Assembly (NCBI GenBank): GCA_947494715.1
Contig: CANLWG010000021.1
Location: forward strand, 1-64,000
Length of the DNA stretch: 64,000 nucleotides
Source of the DNA: an uncultured Flavobacteriaceae bacterium
GTDB lineage: Bacteria; Bacteroidota; Bacteroidia; Flavobacteriales; Flavobacteriaceae
Reading direction: 5' to 3'
The translations under genes and the position numbers were made by a program. Position 1 is the stretch's first letter; every line of letters starts with the position of its first letter. Of the stretch, positions 25,553 through 34,726 are shown piece after piece. Below the pieces are notes generated by a model, which saw nothing but the letters and a program-made list of their open reading frames with translations, searched no databases and was not told the origin of the DNA.

Positions 25553-26890
25553 TTGAACAGAATACTTGTTTATTTTGCATTTTTGTTAATGGGCTTTCCC
25601 ATAGTTGGAACGGCACAAGGATTCAATTTGCCCAAGGGGCAGGAATACCAGAAGGTAAGGTTTGAGTTGATCAATAATCTTATTATTATCCCTATGGAGG
25701 TGAATGGGACTGAACTATCCTTCATATTGGATTCTGGGGTTAGTAAGCCCATATTGTTTAATCTTTCCGACCAGGATTCGGTTCAAATAAGGGACGTTTC
25801 CGAGATTACCATTAGGGGATTGGGCGAAGGCGAGCCTATAAAGGCACTAAGTTCCAAAGGAAACACATTTACCCTTAAAAACGTACAAAACAGAGATCAG
25901 CTCTTATATGTGGTCTTGGACAAAGACCTTAATTTTTCCCCAAGCTTGGGAATTACGGTACATGGCATCATTGGATATGACCTTTTTAGGGATTTTGTGG
26001 TTGATATAAATTACGCTTCAAAGGTCATTAAATTCCATGACCCTGAGTCTTATGTATACAAAAAGGGGAAAAAGAGTGAAACACTTCCATTGTCCGTTAC
26101 GGCCAAGAAGGCCTATGTGAATGGAAGTATTTTTCTAAAGGACTCTGAGGATTTACCCGTTCGACTTCTTTTGGACACGGGAAGTAGCGATGCTGTTTGG
26201 CTTTTTGAAAATGATGAAATAGGGATACCGGACAAGAATTATGATGATTTTCTTGGGAAAGGACTGAGTGGTGATATTTTTGGGAAGCGCACCAAAATAA
26301 ATAGTATAAAATTGGGTAGTTTTTCCCTAAAAGATGCTAAAGCCGCTTTCCCTGAACGTAAATCGTTTGGTGCAATTAAGTATTTGGGGGATAGAAACGG
26401 AAGCATAGGGGGCGAGGTGTTAAAACGGTTCAATATTATTTTTGATTATACCAATAACAAGCTTACCCTTAAAAAGAACAAGAATTTTAAAATGCCTTTC
26501 CATTACAATATGAGCGGTATAGAGTTACAGCATGATGGTGTGCGCTATGTATCCGAGAGTATTGCAAATAGTAATGGTGTTGTGCAGAGCAATAAAAAAT
26601 CGTTCGGCGACGTACAGATTCTTTTGGAGAATCGTACTAGGTTAAGTTTGGTTCCCGAAATTGTAGTATCCGGGATTAGAGCCGGAAGCCCTGCTGAAAT
26701 TGCGGGACTCAAGGAAGGCGATGTAGTATTGTCCGTAAACGGAAAAAGCGTTCACAGGTATAAGCTTCAAGAAATTTTGCAAATGCTTAACGAAAAGGAA
26801 GGAAAGCGTATTCGCGTACGTATAGCAAGGCAGGATAAGGACTTACTTTATACCTTTGTACTCAAGGATTTGTTCAAAGAAAAACCCTGA
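25553..26890 (+). CDS. Retropepsin-like aspartic protease with PDZ domain
   Basis: About 445 residues. No ATG precedes the signal peptide (RILVYFAFLLMGFPIVGTAQ), so translation probably starts at the TTG at 25553, a CTG at 25544 or a TTG at 25481. Two pepsin-like halves each bear an active-site triad: FILDSGVSKPILF (D-S-G) and RLLLDTGSSDAVWLF (D-T-G). A PDZ domain follows at the C-terminus (VVSGIRAGSPAEIAGLKEGD, then VLSVNGKSVHRYKL). It is a periplasmic or surface protein, probably a protease or peptide-binding relative; note D-S-G in the first half. Confidence 0.82.
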   Translation: MNRILVYFAFLLMGFPIVGTAQGFNLPKGQEYQKVRFELINNLIIIPMEVNGTELSFILDSGVSKPILFNLSDQDSVQIRDVSEITIRGLGEGEPIKALSSKGNTFTLKNVQNRDQLLYVVLDKDLNFSPSLGITVHGIIGYDLFRDFVVDINYASKVIKFHDPESYVYKKGKKSETLPLSVTAKKAYVNGSIFLKDSEDLPVRLLLDTGSSDAVWLFENDEIGIPDKNYDDFLGKGLSGDIFGKRTKINSIKLGSFSLKDAKAAFPERKSFGAIKYLGDRNGSIGGEVLKRFNIIFDYTNNKLTLKKNKNFKMPFHYNMSGIELQHDGVRYVSESIANSNGVVQSNKKSFGDVQILLENRTRLSLVPEIVVSGIRAGSPAEIAGLKEGDVVLSVNGKSVHRYKLQEILQMLNEKEGKRIRVRIARQDKDLLYTFVLKDLFKEKP

Positions 26891-26909
26891 ATTTAAATTC
26901 AGGGTTTTT
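26880..26909. terminator. Bidirectional terminator overlapping a stop codon
   Basis: A perfect 30-bp palindrome (15-base arms meeting between 26894 and 26895), with A-rich and T-rich ends, contains the TGA stop of the PDZ protease gene at 26888-26890. It serves that gene and, on the other strand, the convergent DUF1573 gene ending at 26938. Confidence 0.85.
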
Positions 26910-26937
26910 CTTTTTAATAGATTTATAGACAATCAGG

Positions 26938-27324
26938 TCATTTCTTTCCTTCCGGAGCTTTAACTTCTCCTTTTATCTTTAAGACTTTTGTAGGCGTATC
27001 CGCATTGGATATCACGGTAATCGCTTTTCGTATAGGTCCTACACGATTGGTATCATATTTCACCTTTATTTCTCCTGTCTTGCCCGGTAAAATAGGGTCT
27101 TCAGGTTTTTTCGGAATCGTGCATCCACAACTAGAGCTTACTTTGCTTACGATCAAAGGAGCGTCCCCAGTGTTCGTGAATTCAAAGACCCGTACACCAT
27201 CACTGCCTTTTTCAATGGTTCCATAGTCTACCGTTTCGGCCTTAAACTCAATCTTCGGGGCTTTTTGAGCGGTCAGGCTAAAACCCATTAGGCCCACAAA
27301 TAATACAAGTACTATTTTTTTCAT
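26938..27324 (-). CDS. DUF1573 domain protein, exported
   Basis: 128 residues. A signal peptide (VLVLFVGLMGFSLTAQ) is followed by an immunoglobulin-like DUF1573 domain: KAETVDYGTIEKGSDGVRVF, FTNTGDAPLIVSKVSSSCGC and PGKTGEIKVKYDTNRVGP. The S-S-C-G-C-T motif is typical of the family in Bacteroidota. Function is unknown, probably periplasmic or surface. It is divergent from valS. Confidence 0.88.
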   Translation of the reverse strand: MKKIVLVLFVGLMGFSLTAQKAPKIEFKAETVDYGTIEKGSDGVRVFEFTNTGDAPLIVSKVSSSCGCTIPKKPEDPILPGKTGEIKVKYDTNRVGPIRKAITVISNADTPTKVLKIKGEVKAPEGKK

Positions 27325-27486
27325 ATTCGTAGTTTTAATTGTTTTTCAATGGTACATGCAATTTATTGGTAATCAATACCTGCTTTTTCAATAAATTTCG
27401 GGCAGGAACCAATTACGTTCATCGCACTATCTTTTGTTTTGGGTGAATTTCAAAAGTAAATCTTTTCAGATGAACGTCCAAAATCC

Positions 27487-27517
27487 TTTTGTTATCTATT
27501 AACGTTACTTATTTTTG
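27487..27517 (+). promoter_or_regulatory. Putative Bacteroidota-type promoter of valS
   Basis: TTTTG at 27487-27491 and TATTTTTG at 27510-27517 are 18 bp apart, fitting the -33 TTTG and -7 TAnnTTTG consensus. This predicts a leader of about 100 bases before the ATG at 27625. The rest of the 300-bp DUF1573-valS gap shows no other feature. Confidence 0.5.
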
Positions 27518-27624
27518 TTTCGTATTTAACTTGGGTAAAAGACCCTTAACTTATCAATATTTAACATTCACCTTCAACACGGTTTTTAGTGCCGCCGTTA
27601 TTTTACCAAAAACTATTCCAAAAA

Positions 27625-30255
27625 ATGGATATTCCATCAAAATATGAGCCTAATACAGTGGAAAACCATTGGTATGACTACTGGATGCAACATAAGTACT
27701 TTCATTCGGAACCGGACGAAAGGGAGCCCTATACCATTGTAATTCCCCCGCCTAATGTTACCGGGGTACTCCATATGGGGCATATGCTCAATAATACCCT
27801 TCAGGACGTCCTAATTCGTAGGGCACGACTTTTAGGAAAGAATGCCTGTTGGGTACCGGGAACGGATCATGCCTCAATTGCCACCGAAGCAAAGGTGGTC
27901 GCCAAACTAAGGGAACAGGGGATTCACAAATCGGATATATCCCGGGAAGAGTTTTTGAAGCATGCTTGGGACTGGACCCATAATTATGGTGGGGTAATTC
28001 TGGAGCAATTAAAGAAATTAGGATGTTCCTGTGATTGGGAAAGAACCGCTTTTACCATGAATGACAACATGTCAGATTCTGTCGTTAAGGTCTTTGTGGA
28101 CCTTTTTGGTAAGGGGCTGATATACAGGGGGTATCGTATGGTAAATTGGGATCCTGAGGCTCAAACCACCCTTTCTGATGAAGAGGTGATTTATGAAGAA
28201 AGACAGGGCTTGTTATACTATTTGTCCTATCCCATTGAAGGATCAGAGGAAAAAGTGACCATAGCTACCACGCGTCCTGAGACTATACTGGGAGATACGG
28301 CTATTTGTATAAACCCCAAGGACGAACGTTATGGGCATCTGAAAGGTAAGAATGCCATAGTGCCTATTTGTAATCGTACAATACCGATTATTGAAGATGA
28401 ATATGTTGATTTGGAATTTGGTACAGGATGTTTAAAAGTAACTCCTGCACATGATATAAATGATCAAGCATTGGGGGTAAAGCACAATTTGGAGGTCATT
28501 GATATCTTTAATGCAGACGCCTCCTTAAATTCCTACGGCCTTCACTACGAAGGTAAAGATCGATTCTTGGTTCGGAAGGAAATTGCCAAGGAGTTGGAAG
28601 AAAAAGGATTTTTGGTGAAGACCGAAAATTACGTTAATAAGATAGGTACCTCGGAAAGGACCAAAGCGGTAATAGAACCAAGATTGTCCGATCAGTGGTT
28701 TCTGAAAATGGAGGAACTGGTAAAACCGGCCCTAAGTGCGGTATTGGAAACCCGTGAGGTAAAGTTTTTCCCAAAAAAGTTCGAAAACCTATACCGTAAT
28801 TGGATGGAGAACATCCGTGATTGGAATATTTCGCGCCAATTATGGTGGGGGCAACAAATACCGGCATACTATTTTGGGGATGGTCAAAATGATTTTGTAG
28901 TAGCGGAAAACATCGATGATGCGCTAAAGTTGGCCCAGGAAAAATCCAACAACCATAACTTGACCGTAGCCGATCTAAGGCAGGATGGGGATGTTGTGGA
29001 TACATGGTTCTCATCTTGGCTATGGCCCATAACTGTTTTTAACGGAATTTTGAAGCCCAATAGCAAGGACATCAATTATTATTATCCAACGAGTGACCTG
29101 GTCACGGCACCGGATATTATCTTTTTCTGGGTAGCACGGATGATTATCTCCGGGTATGAATATCGCAAGGAACCCCCTTTCAGGAATGTGTACTTCACGG
29201 GAATCGTTAGGGACAAGCAACGCCGCAAAATGTCCAAATCCCTTGGAAACTCTCCGGATGCTCTAAAATTGATAAAAGAATATGGCGCCGACGGTGTTCG
29301 TGTGGGACTCTTATTAAGTTCCGCTGCCGGCAATGATCTTTTGTTCGATGAAAACTTATGTCAGCAGGGAAAAAACTTCGCCAATAAGATTTGGAACGCT
29401 TTTCGTTTGGTGAAGGGATGGGAGGTAAGTGATTTGCCCCAGCCGGAAGCATCCAAGCTTGGCATAGCTTGGTATACGGCCAAATTTAACCAGACCCTAT
29501 TGGAAATAGAGGACCACTTTGGCAAATATCGTATTTCAGATGCATTGATGGCCACTTACAAATTGGTCTGGGACGATTTCTGTTCGTGGCTTTTGGAAAT
29601 TTCAAAACCAGCCTACCAACAACCCATAGATAAAATCACCTTTGATTCCATTATTCATTTGTTCGAGCAAAATTTAAAATTGTTACATCCCTTTATGCCA
29701 TTTTTGAGCGAGGAAATTTGGCAGCATATTGCTGCGCGTAGCCCAGAACAAGCCCTCATTATAGCGCAATGGCCAGAAATAGATAAAGTAGATAAGGAAC
29801 TTATCGATGGATTTGATTTTGCCTCTGAGGTAATTTCGGGCATACGGACCATACGAAAGGAAAAAAATATTCCTATGAAGGAAGCTTTGGAACTGTCCAT
29901 CCTGAACCAAGAAAGGGTTTCAAGAACCTGGGACGTAGTCATTCAGAAATTGACCCATGTTTCCAAAGTTTCTTATGTAGAAAGCGGTTTGGAAGGTGCA
30001 TTGACTTTCCGTGTCAGGAGTAATGAATATTTCGTTCCCATAGGTGGGGCAATAGATGTAGATGCCGAAATCAAGAAAATACAGGATGAATTGAACTATA
30101 CCAAAGGATTTTTGCAATCCGTTCAAAAGAAACTATCCAATGAGCGTTTTGTGAGTAATGCTCCCGAGCAGGTAGTCGCTATTGAGAAAAAGAAGGCCGC
30201 GGATGCCGAGGCCAAGATTGAAACTTTGGAAAAGAGCCTGGCCAGTTTAGGGTAA
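27625..30255 (+). CDS. valS: Valine--tRNA ligase
   Basis: 876 residues from the ATG at 27625 (MDIPSKYEPNTVENHWYDYW); a GTG 36 bp upstream is in frame but adds an unconserved tail. Class I synthetase: the HIGH motif is HMGH (50-53) within PPPNVTGVLHMGHMLNN, and KMSKS is at 535-539. The editing domain is seen in TTRPETILGDTAI. An anticodon-binding helical domain and the ValRS-specific C-terminal coiled coil (EIKKIQDELNYTKGFLQSVQ) complete it. Confidence 0.95.
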   Translation: MDIPSKYEPNTVENHWYDYWMQHKYFHSEPDEREPYTIVIPPPNVTGVLHMGHMLNNTLQDVLIRRARLLGKNACWVPGTDHASIATEAKVVAKLREQGIHKSDISREEFLKHAWDWTHNYGGVILEQLKKLGCSCDWERTAFTMNDNMSDSVVKVFVDLFGKGLIYRGYRMVNWDPEAQTTLSDEEVIYEERQGLLYYLSYPIEGSEEKVTIATTRPETILGDTAICINPKDERYGHLKGKNAIVPICNRTIPIIEDEYVDLEFGTGCLKVTPAHDINDQALGVKHNLEVIDIFNADASLNSYGLHYEGKDRFLVRKEIAKELEEKGFLVKTENYVNKIGTSERTKAVIEPRLSDQWFLKMEELVKPALSAVLETREVKFFPKKFENLYRNWMENIRDWNISRQLWWGQQIPAYYFGDGQNDFVVAENIDDALKLAQEKSNNHNLTVADLRQDGDVVDTWFSSWLWPITVFNGILKPNSKDINYYYPTSDLVTAPDIIFFWVARMIISGYEYRKEPPFRNVYFTGIVRDKQRRKMSKSLGNSPDALKLIKEYGADGVRVGLLLSSAAGNDLLFDENLCQQGKNFANKIWNAFRLVKGWEVSDLPQPEASKLGIAWYTAKFNQTLLEIEDHFGKYRISDALMATYKLVWDDFCSWLLEISKPAYQQPIDKITFDSIIHLFEQNLKLLHPFMPFLSEEIWQHIAARSPEQALIIAQWPEIDKVDKELIDGFDFASEVISGIRTIRKEKNIPMKEALELSILNQERVSRTWDVVIQKLTHVSKVSYVESGLEGALTFRVRSNEYFVPIGGAIDVDAEIKKIQDELNYTKGFLQSVQKKLSNERFVSNAPEQVVAIEKKKAADAEAKIETLEKSLASLG

Positions 30256-30421
30256 ACCATCTTGCATCCATAGTTGGCATAAATGGAATTGGTTTAAGAC
30301 CGTTGCGCTGACTTTTTTTCATGTTACCGACATTTCAATTTTTGGTATTTGTTATTCTTTTTATCTCCCTATATAGAAAAACTCCTCTAGTATATTTATC
30401 TTTAAGGAAAACTGTAATACA

Positions 30422-31018
30422 ATGAAAAATTTAACTTCCTTCCTTCTGATACTGGCTTTTATTCCACTTTCTTGTCAAGAAATGGAAAGGCCCGAAATTC
30501 TTCCCCCTGAAGTACAAATTAAAACAGCTACTCTACCAGCTTCTGAAGCTGAAAAGGACGGAGCCATGGTTTATGGTTATAATGCGGCCGGCGAGCTAGT
30601 AGTTTTGCGTGAAGGCACCAACAATCTGGTCTGTTTGGCCGACGATCCTAAAAAAGAGGGAATCAGTGTTTCCTGTTATTCCAAAAAGCTGGACCCTTTT
30701 ATGAAAAGAGGTAGGGAACTCTCCGCCGAAGGCAAGGATTTTAAGGAGAAAAGGGAAATCCGAGGGGCTGAAGTGGCCGCCGGTAAAATCCAAATGCCCA
30801 AGGGACCTAGTATGATGTATGTGTATTTTGGAAGTGACGAAGCTTATGACAAGACTACGGGAGAACTTGCAGATGGTCAATATCGCTATGTTATCTACAC
30901 ACCTTTTGCCACTACGGAATCCACAGGACTACCGGATAAACCCCACGAAAAAGGGATGCCATGGCTTATGGATCCCGGAACTTTCCGGGCCCATATTATG
31001 ATCGGGCCTTTTAAATAA
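30422..31018 (+). CDS. Lipoprotein of unknown function
   Basis: 198 residues with a lipobox (LLILAFIPLSCQE). The mature protein has VYGYNAAGELVVLREGTNNL, LADDPKKEGISVSCYSKKL and, near the end, GMPWLMDPGTFRAHIMIG. It contains no domain I recognise. The conserved-looking P-W-L-M-D-P-G-T segment near the C-terminus could be a ligand loop, but this is speculation. Single gene between valS and the ppk2 pair. Confidence 0.7.
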   Translation: MKNLTSFLLILAFIPLSCQEMERPEILPPEVQIKTATLPASEAEKDGAMVYGYNAAGELVVLREGTNNLVCLADDPKKEGISVSCYSKKLDPFMKRGRELSAEGKDFKEKREIRGAEVAAGKIQMPKGPSMMYVYFGSDEAYDKTTGELADGQYRYVIYTPFATTESTGLPDKPHEKGMPWLMDPGTFRAHIMIGPFK

Positions 31019-31202
31019 GGGTTTTTCCAGGCTATAAGACCAATCTTTTTTTCAAAATTCCTTTTGAATCTGTAAGGATACGTTTCTTTATTTGTGCAAA
31101 AACACTATTTTGAAGGATTATTATGAAGTAGGAAGGCCACCACGTTATTTGAATGGTAGTCTTTTTCTTGGATAACTATTTTGAAAAAATCACTGCCATA
31201 CT

Positions 31203-32051
31203 ATGCCATACACCTCTGAGGATCTATTATCCGTAAAAACGAGAAAAGATTTAATAGATATTGCCAATAAAAAAAATATAAGGATTGACAATGTTGTTAA
31301 AAAACTGAATTATGAGCTCGAACTAATTAAGCTTCAGAGTGAACTGGTCTCCCTGCAGCAATGGATTTCCAAAAATAATCTACGTGTCGCTATTTTATTT
31401 GAAGGTAGGGATGCGGCGGGAAAAGGAGGTTCCATAAAACGTTTCTATGAACATTTGAACCCCAGGACGGCGAGGGTCGTTGCCCTTTCAAAGCCAACTG
31501 AAAACGAAAAGGGACAATGGTATTTTAGAAGATATATCAAGGAACTTCCCAATCCGGGGGAAATCGTTTTTTTTGATCGCAGCTGGTACAACAGAGCCGT
31601 AGTGGAACCTGTAATGGGTTTTTGTAATGAAGAACAGTATACTCAATTCATGGTACAAGTACCTGGTTTTGAGCATATGCTCTATGAAGATGGTGTTATA
31701 TTGATCAAATTCTGGTTTTCTATTTCCAAGGAAGTGCAGAAAAAAAGGTTTACCGCCCGACTTAGAAATCCGTTAAAGCAGTGGAAGTTCAGTCCGGTTG
31801 ATATGAAAGGACAGGAACTTTGGGACAAATACACTTATTATAAGGAACAAATGTTTACCAGGACCCACACGGATTTTAGCCCCTGGATCATAGTGAAGAC
31901 CAATGATAAACAAACGGCACGTTTGGAAAGTTTACGCTATGTATTGTCCAAATTTGGTTACAGGGAAAAGGACTATTCAAAAATACCCATACAACCAGAT
32001 CCCAATGTAATCGTGCGCTATTACAGAAATGCAAAGCAAATAGATATTTAA
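31203..32051 (+). CDS. ppk2: Polyphosphate kinase 2, first tandem copy
   Basis: 282 residues. P-loop kinase transferring phosphate between polyphosphate and nucleotides. Walker A is in LFEGRDAAGKGGSIKRF (67-81); the Walker B/catalytic segment is VFFDRSWYNRAVVEP (122-136). The lid region is KKRFTARLRNPLKQWKFSP, and the C-terminal TNDKQTARLESLRYVLSKF is shared with PPK2 class I. It should make GTP or ATP from NDP plus polyP or the reverse; the preferred direction is unknown. The second copy begins one base after its stop. Confidence 0.92.
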   Translation: MPYTSEDLLSVKTRKDLIDIANKKNIRIDNVVKKLNYELELIKLQSELVSLQQWISKNNLRVAILFEGRDAAGKGGSIKRFYEHLNPRTARVVALSKPTENEKGQWYFRRYIKELPNPGEIVFFDRSWYNRAVVEPVMGFCNEEQYTQFMVQVPGFEHMLYEDGVILIKFWFSISKEVQKKRFTARLRNPLKQWKFSPVDMKGQELWDKYTYYKEQMFTRTHTDFSPWIIVKTNDKQTARLESLRYVLSKFGYREKDYSKIPIQPDPNVIVRYYRNAKQIDI

Positions 32052-32052
32052 T

Positions 32053-32838
32053 ATGGACCCACTAAAAGATTTAGATCTATCTGAAGAACACCTAAAGCTG
32101 CTAAATAGTAAAATAGGTTTACGCAGCCTTTTTGAAAATAAGCATGTGGACTTGGAAAAAGCACTACGGGATACCCAATATGAAACCGACTTAAGGGAAC
32201 GTCAAGTAGAGCTCGTAAAGTTACAAACATGGGCTATAGAGAACAGAAAGAAGATAGTAATCCTGTTTGAGGGCCGTGATGCAGCAGGTAAAGGAGGGGC
32301 TATCCGCAGAATATCCGCCTATATTAATCCGAGATATTATAGAATTGTGGCATTGAACAAACCTTCGGAAGATGAGAAGGGACAGTGGTATTTTCAAAGA
32401 TATGTAAATAGACTCCCTAAGCCCGGTAAAATTGTCTTTTTTGATAGAAGCTGGTATAACAGGGCAATCGTTGAACCCGTAAATGGTTTTTGCACTGAAG
32501 AGGAGTACAACATATTCATGTCCCAAGTAAATGATTTTGAGAAAATGATCATTCAGTCTAATACCTATTTAATCAAATTTTATTTTTCAATTACGAAGGA
32601 AGAACAGCAAAAACGTTTTGACGACATTAAGGAAAGCGATCTAAAACGATGGAAAATGTCACCTGTGGACGAGCGTGCCCAAGAACTTTGGGGAGAATAT
32701 ACCAAGTACAAAGAAATTATGTTGGATCAGACGAATACTTCACATGCCCCTTGGGTGATTATAAATGCCAATAAAAAGACCAGTGCACGCCTTGGTGCTA
32801 TTGATTATATCCTAAGAACCATTCCTTATACAAAATAG
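32053..32838 (+). CDS. ppk2: Polyphosphate kinase 2, second tandem copy
   Basis: 261 residues, with the same motifs: LFEGRDAAGKGGAIRRI (71-87) and VFFDRSWYNRAIVEP (128-142), then KRFDDIKESDLKRWKMSP. It is clearly a paralogue of the preceding gene but much diverged, with a different N-terminus (LDLSEEHLKLLNSKIGLRSL). The one-base spacing implies one transcript and coupled translation. The two may form hetero-oligomers or have split nucleotide specificity; that is inference. Confidence 0.92.
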   Translation: MDPLKDLDLSEEHLKLLNSKIGLRSLFENKHVDLEKALRDTQYETDLRERQVELVKLQTWAIENRKKIVILFEGRDAAGKGGAIRRISAYINPRYYRIVALNKPSEDEKGQWYFQRYVNRLPKPGKIVFFDRSWYNRAIVEPVNGFCTEEEYNIFMSQVNDFEKMIIQSNTYLIKFYFSITKEEQQKRFDDIKESDLKRWKMSPVDERAQELWGEYTKYKEIMLDQTNTSHAPWVIINANKKTSARLGAIDYILRTIPYTK

Positions 32839-32993
32839 ATTTTTGTACCTGTATTGAATTGGCTAATTTATAGGTTCAATAAGATAGTAAAACCGATTTG
32901 GAGAACTTGGGGAGGGATGTCTTGGATATTTTTGAACAATCGGATTCGTTTTTGGAAACGGCTTCTTAAGTTTGCGCAGTAAAACATAAGACT

Positions 32994-33755
32994 ATGAGAC
33001 CCTATATTTTAGCCGAAACAAATTGGAATACACTTAAGGATGCAAATTTTGATTTGGCCGTGCTACCTTGGGGCGCCACGGAAGCGCACAATTATCATTT
33101 ACCGTATTCCACGGACAATTTTGAAGCCGATGCCCTTGCGGCAGGATCCGCAAAGGTAGCTTGGGAAAAAGGAGGTAAGGTTATAGTGCTCCCAACAGTT
33201 CCTTTTGGAGTCAATACAGGTCAATCCGATATCTACTTGGACATTAATCTAAACCCTAGCACACAGTATGCCATACTGTGTGATGTTGTGGAGGTGTTGA
33301 ATAGTCAAGGAATTTATAAGTTATTGATTTTCAATAGTCATGGGGGAAACAATTTTAAACCTTTGGTGAGAGAATTGGGTCTAAAGTTTCCAAAGATGTT
33401 CATTAGCTTTTCCAACTGGCCACAAGCCGTTGATAAATTGGATTATTTTCAAGAAAATGGCGACCATGCCGATGAAATGGAGACTAGCCTTATGCTCTAT
33501 CTTAAACCGGAATTGGTATTGCCAAAGGAGAAGTGGGGGAGTGGAGCCTCTAAAAAATATAAGATCAAGGCATTTTCCGAAGGTTGGGTCTGGGCGGAGC
33601 GCAAATGGTCTCAAATCAGTGAGGATACCGGGGTGGGGAATCCTATATATTCCACCTCGGAAAAAGGCGAGCGTTTTTACAAGGATGTAACCCAAAAAAT
33701 GGGCAATTTTATTTTTGAACTTTGTGAAGCGGACATTAACGACCTGTACCAGTGA
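32994..33755 (+). CDS. Creatininase family protein (metal-dependent amidohydrolase)
   Basis: 253 residues. Creatininase-fold signatures are present: LPWGATEAHNYHLPYSTD (metal Glu/His/Asp), VPFGVNTGQSDI in place of the usual G-x-S-x-x-H, IFNSHGGNNF, and DHADEMETSLML with the catalytic-site Glu. The family includes creatinine amidohydrolase and enzymes of formamide or cofactor-peptide cleavage, so creatinine as substrate should not be assumed. A TAAGTTTG box at 32967-32974 may be its -7 element. Confidence 0.82.
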   Translation: MRPYILAETNWNTLKDANFDLAVLPWGATEAHNYHLPYSTDNFEADALAAGSAKVAWEKGGKVIVLPTVPFGVNTGQSDIYLDINLNPSTQYAILCDVVEVLNSQGIYKLLIFNSHGGNNFKPLVRELGLKFPKMFISFSNWPQAVDKLDYFQENGDHADEMETSLMLYLKPELVLPKEKWGSGASKKYKIKAFSEGWVWAERKWSQISEDTGVGNPIYSTSEKGERFYKDVTQKMGNFIFELCEADINDLYQ

Positions 33756-33807
33756 GGATAGGTATGAACCTCATTTCCGGACTTTGTTTTTCCACTAAAT
33801 CTACCGG

Positions 33808-34068
33808 CTACTTCCTGATTTCCTTATTTACTAATTTTATATACTGTTTCATGGCCTCCTCCCTCCCAATATTTTTGGCCTGGATCAAGGCATTGGCCTT
33901 AAAAGCATTGATTAGCGGTGTCTTACTTCCGGGGTTGCTAAAATTTTTGTTTGCAATTTTATAATACGCGTAGAGCTTCAGTAAAAGATCGGCAGGAAGT
34001 GGTTTCGTATAGTTGTTCACAAACTCTACGGCTCCCAAAAAATCAGTATGTAATTTCTGCTTCTTCAT
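33808..34068 (-). CDS. Acyl-CoA-binding protein
   Basis: 86 residues from the ATG at 34068 (MKKQKLHTDFLGAVEFVNNY). The four-helix ACBP fold is recognisable: LPADLLLKLYAYYKIAN with the L-Y-x-Y-x-K core, then AFKANALIQAKNIGREEAMK in place of the usual K-W-D-A-W helix, and YIKLVNKEI. ACBP binds long-chain acyl-CoA; it is typical of eukaryotes and present in some bacteria. Its start overlaps the end of psd by 26 bp, so it is the last gene of the phospholipid run. Confidence 0.8.
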   Translation of the reverse strand: MKKQKLHTDFLGAVEFVNNYTKPLPADLLLKLYAYYKIANKNFSNPGSKTPLINAFKANALIQAKNIGREEAMKQYIKLVNKEIRK

Positions 34069-34726
34069 CCTTGTCCACAACTGTGGCTATACAGGTCTTT
34101 GCGCCTATTACCTTCTGGTTCAATTTAACTGTTACGGCGCAATCCAAAGGTAATAACAAGTCTACCCTTGAGCCAAATTTTATAAACCCTGCATCATCAC
34201 CTTGTTGTACACTCTCCCCTTCCTCCGCATAATTTATAATACGTCTGGCCATAGCACCGGCAATTTGCCGGTATAGGATATCCCCAAACTTTGGGGTACG
34301 TATCACAACAGTGGTACGCTCATTGTCCGTACTGGATTTGGGATGCCATGCCACCAAATATTTTCCCGGATGGTATTTGGAATACTTTATGCTTCCGCTT
34401 ACGGGATAGCGTGTTACGTGGACATTGATCGGAGACATAAAAATGGACACCTGGATGCGCTTATCCTTGAAATATTCGTTTTCCTCCACTTCTTCGATTA
34501 CAACAACTTTTCCATCCACAGGCGCCAAAATCTCATCGAAGTTTTTAGGGACCTTTCGTTTTGGGTTACGAAAAAATTGAAGTATCAGAACCAAAAATAC
34601 CAAAGAAATAATTTGAAGCCCCAACCGCAGCCAAACCGTATTAACATAAAACTGGGATAGTAATACAACGGCACAGACTATAAAAAAAGTTGCAATAATA
34701 ATTTTTTGACCTTCCCTATGAAACAT
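34043..34726 (-). CDS. psd: Phosphatidylserine decarboxylase
   Basis: 227 residues from the ATG at 34726 (MFHREGQKIIIATFFIVCAV). An N-terminal membrane hairpin is followed by the PS decarboxylase core: FMSPINVHVTRYPVSGSIKY with the metal/charge-relay His, and the self-cleavage site GFIKFGSRVDLLLP, where G-S is cut to give the pyruvoyl group. This is the short class II type. It makes phosphatidylethanolamine from phosphatidylserine at the inner membrane. It overlaps the 3' end of cdsA by 11 bp. Confidence 0.9.
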   Translation of the reverse strand: MFHREGQKIIIATFFIVCAVVLLSQFYVNTVWLRLGLQIISLVFLVLILQFFRNPKRKVPKNFDEILAPVDGKVVVIEEVEENEYFKDKRIQVSIFMSPINVHVTRYPVSGSIKYSKYHPGKYLVAWHPKSSTDNERTTVVIRTPKFGDILYRQIAGAMARRIINYAEEGESVQQGDDAGFIKFGSRVDLLLPLDCAVTVKLNQKVIGAKTCIATVVDKDEEAEITY

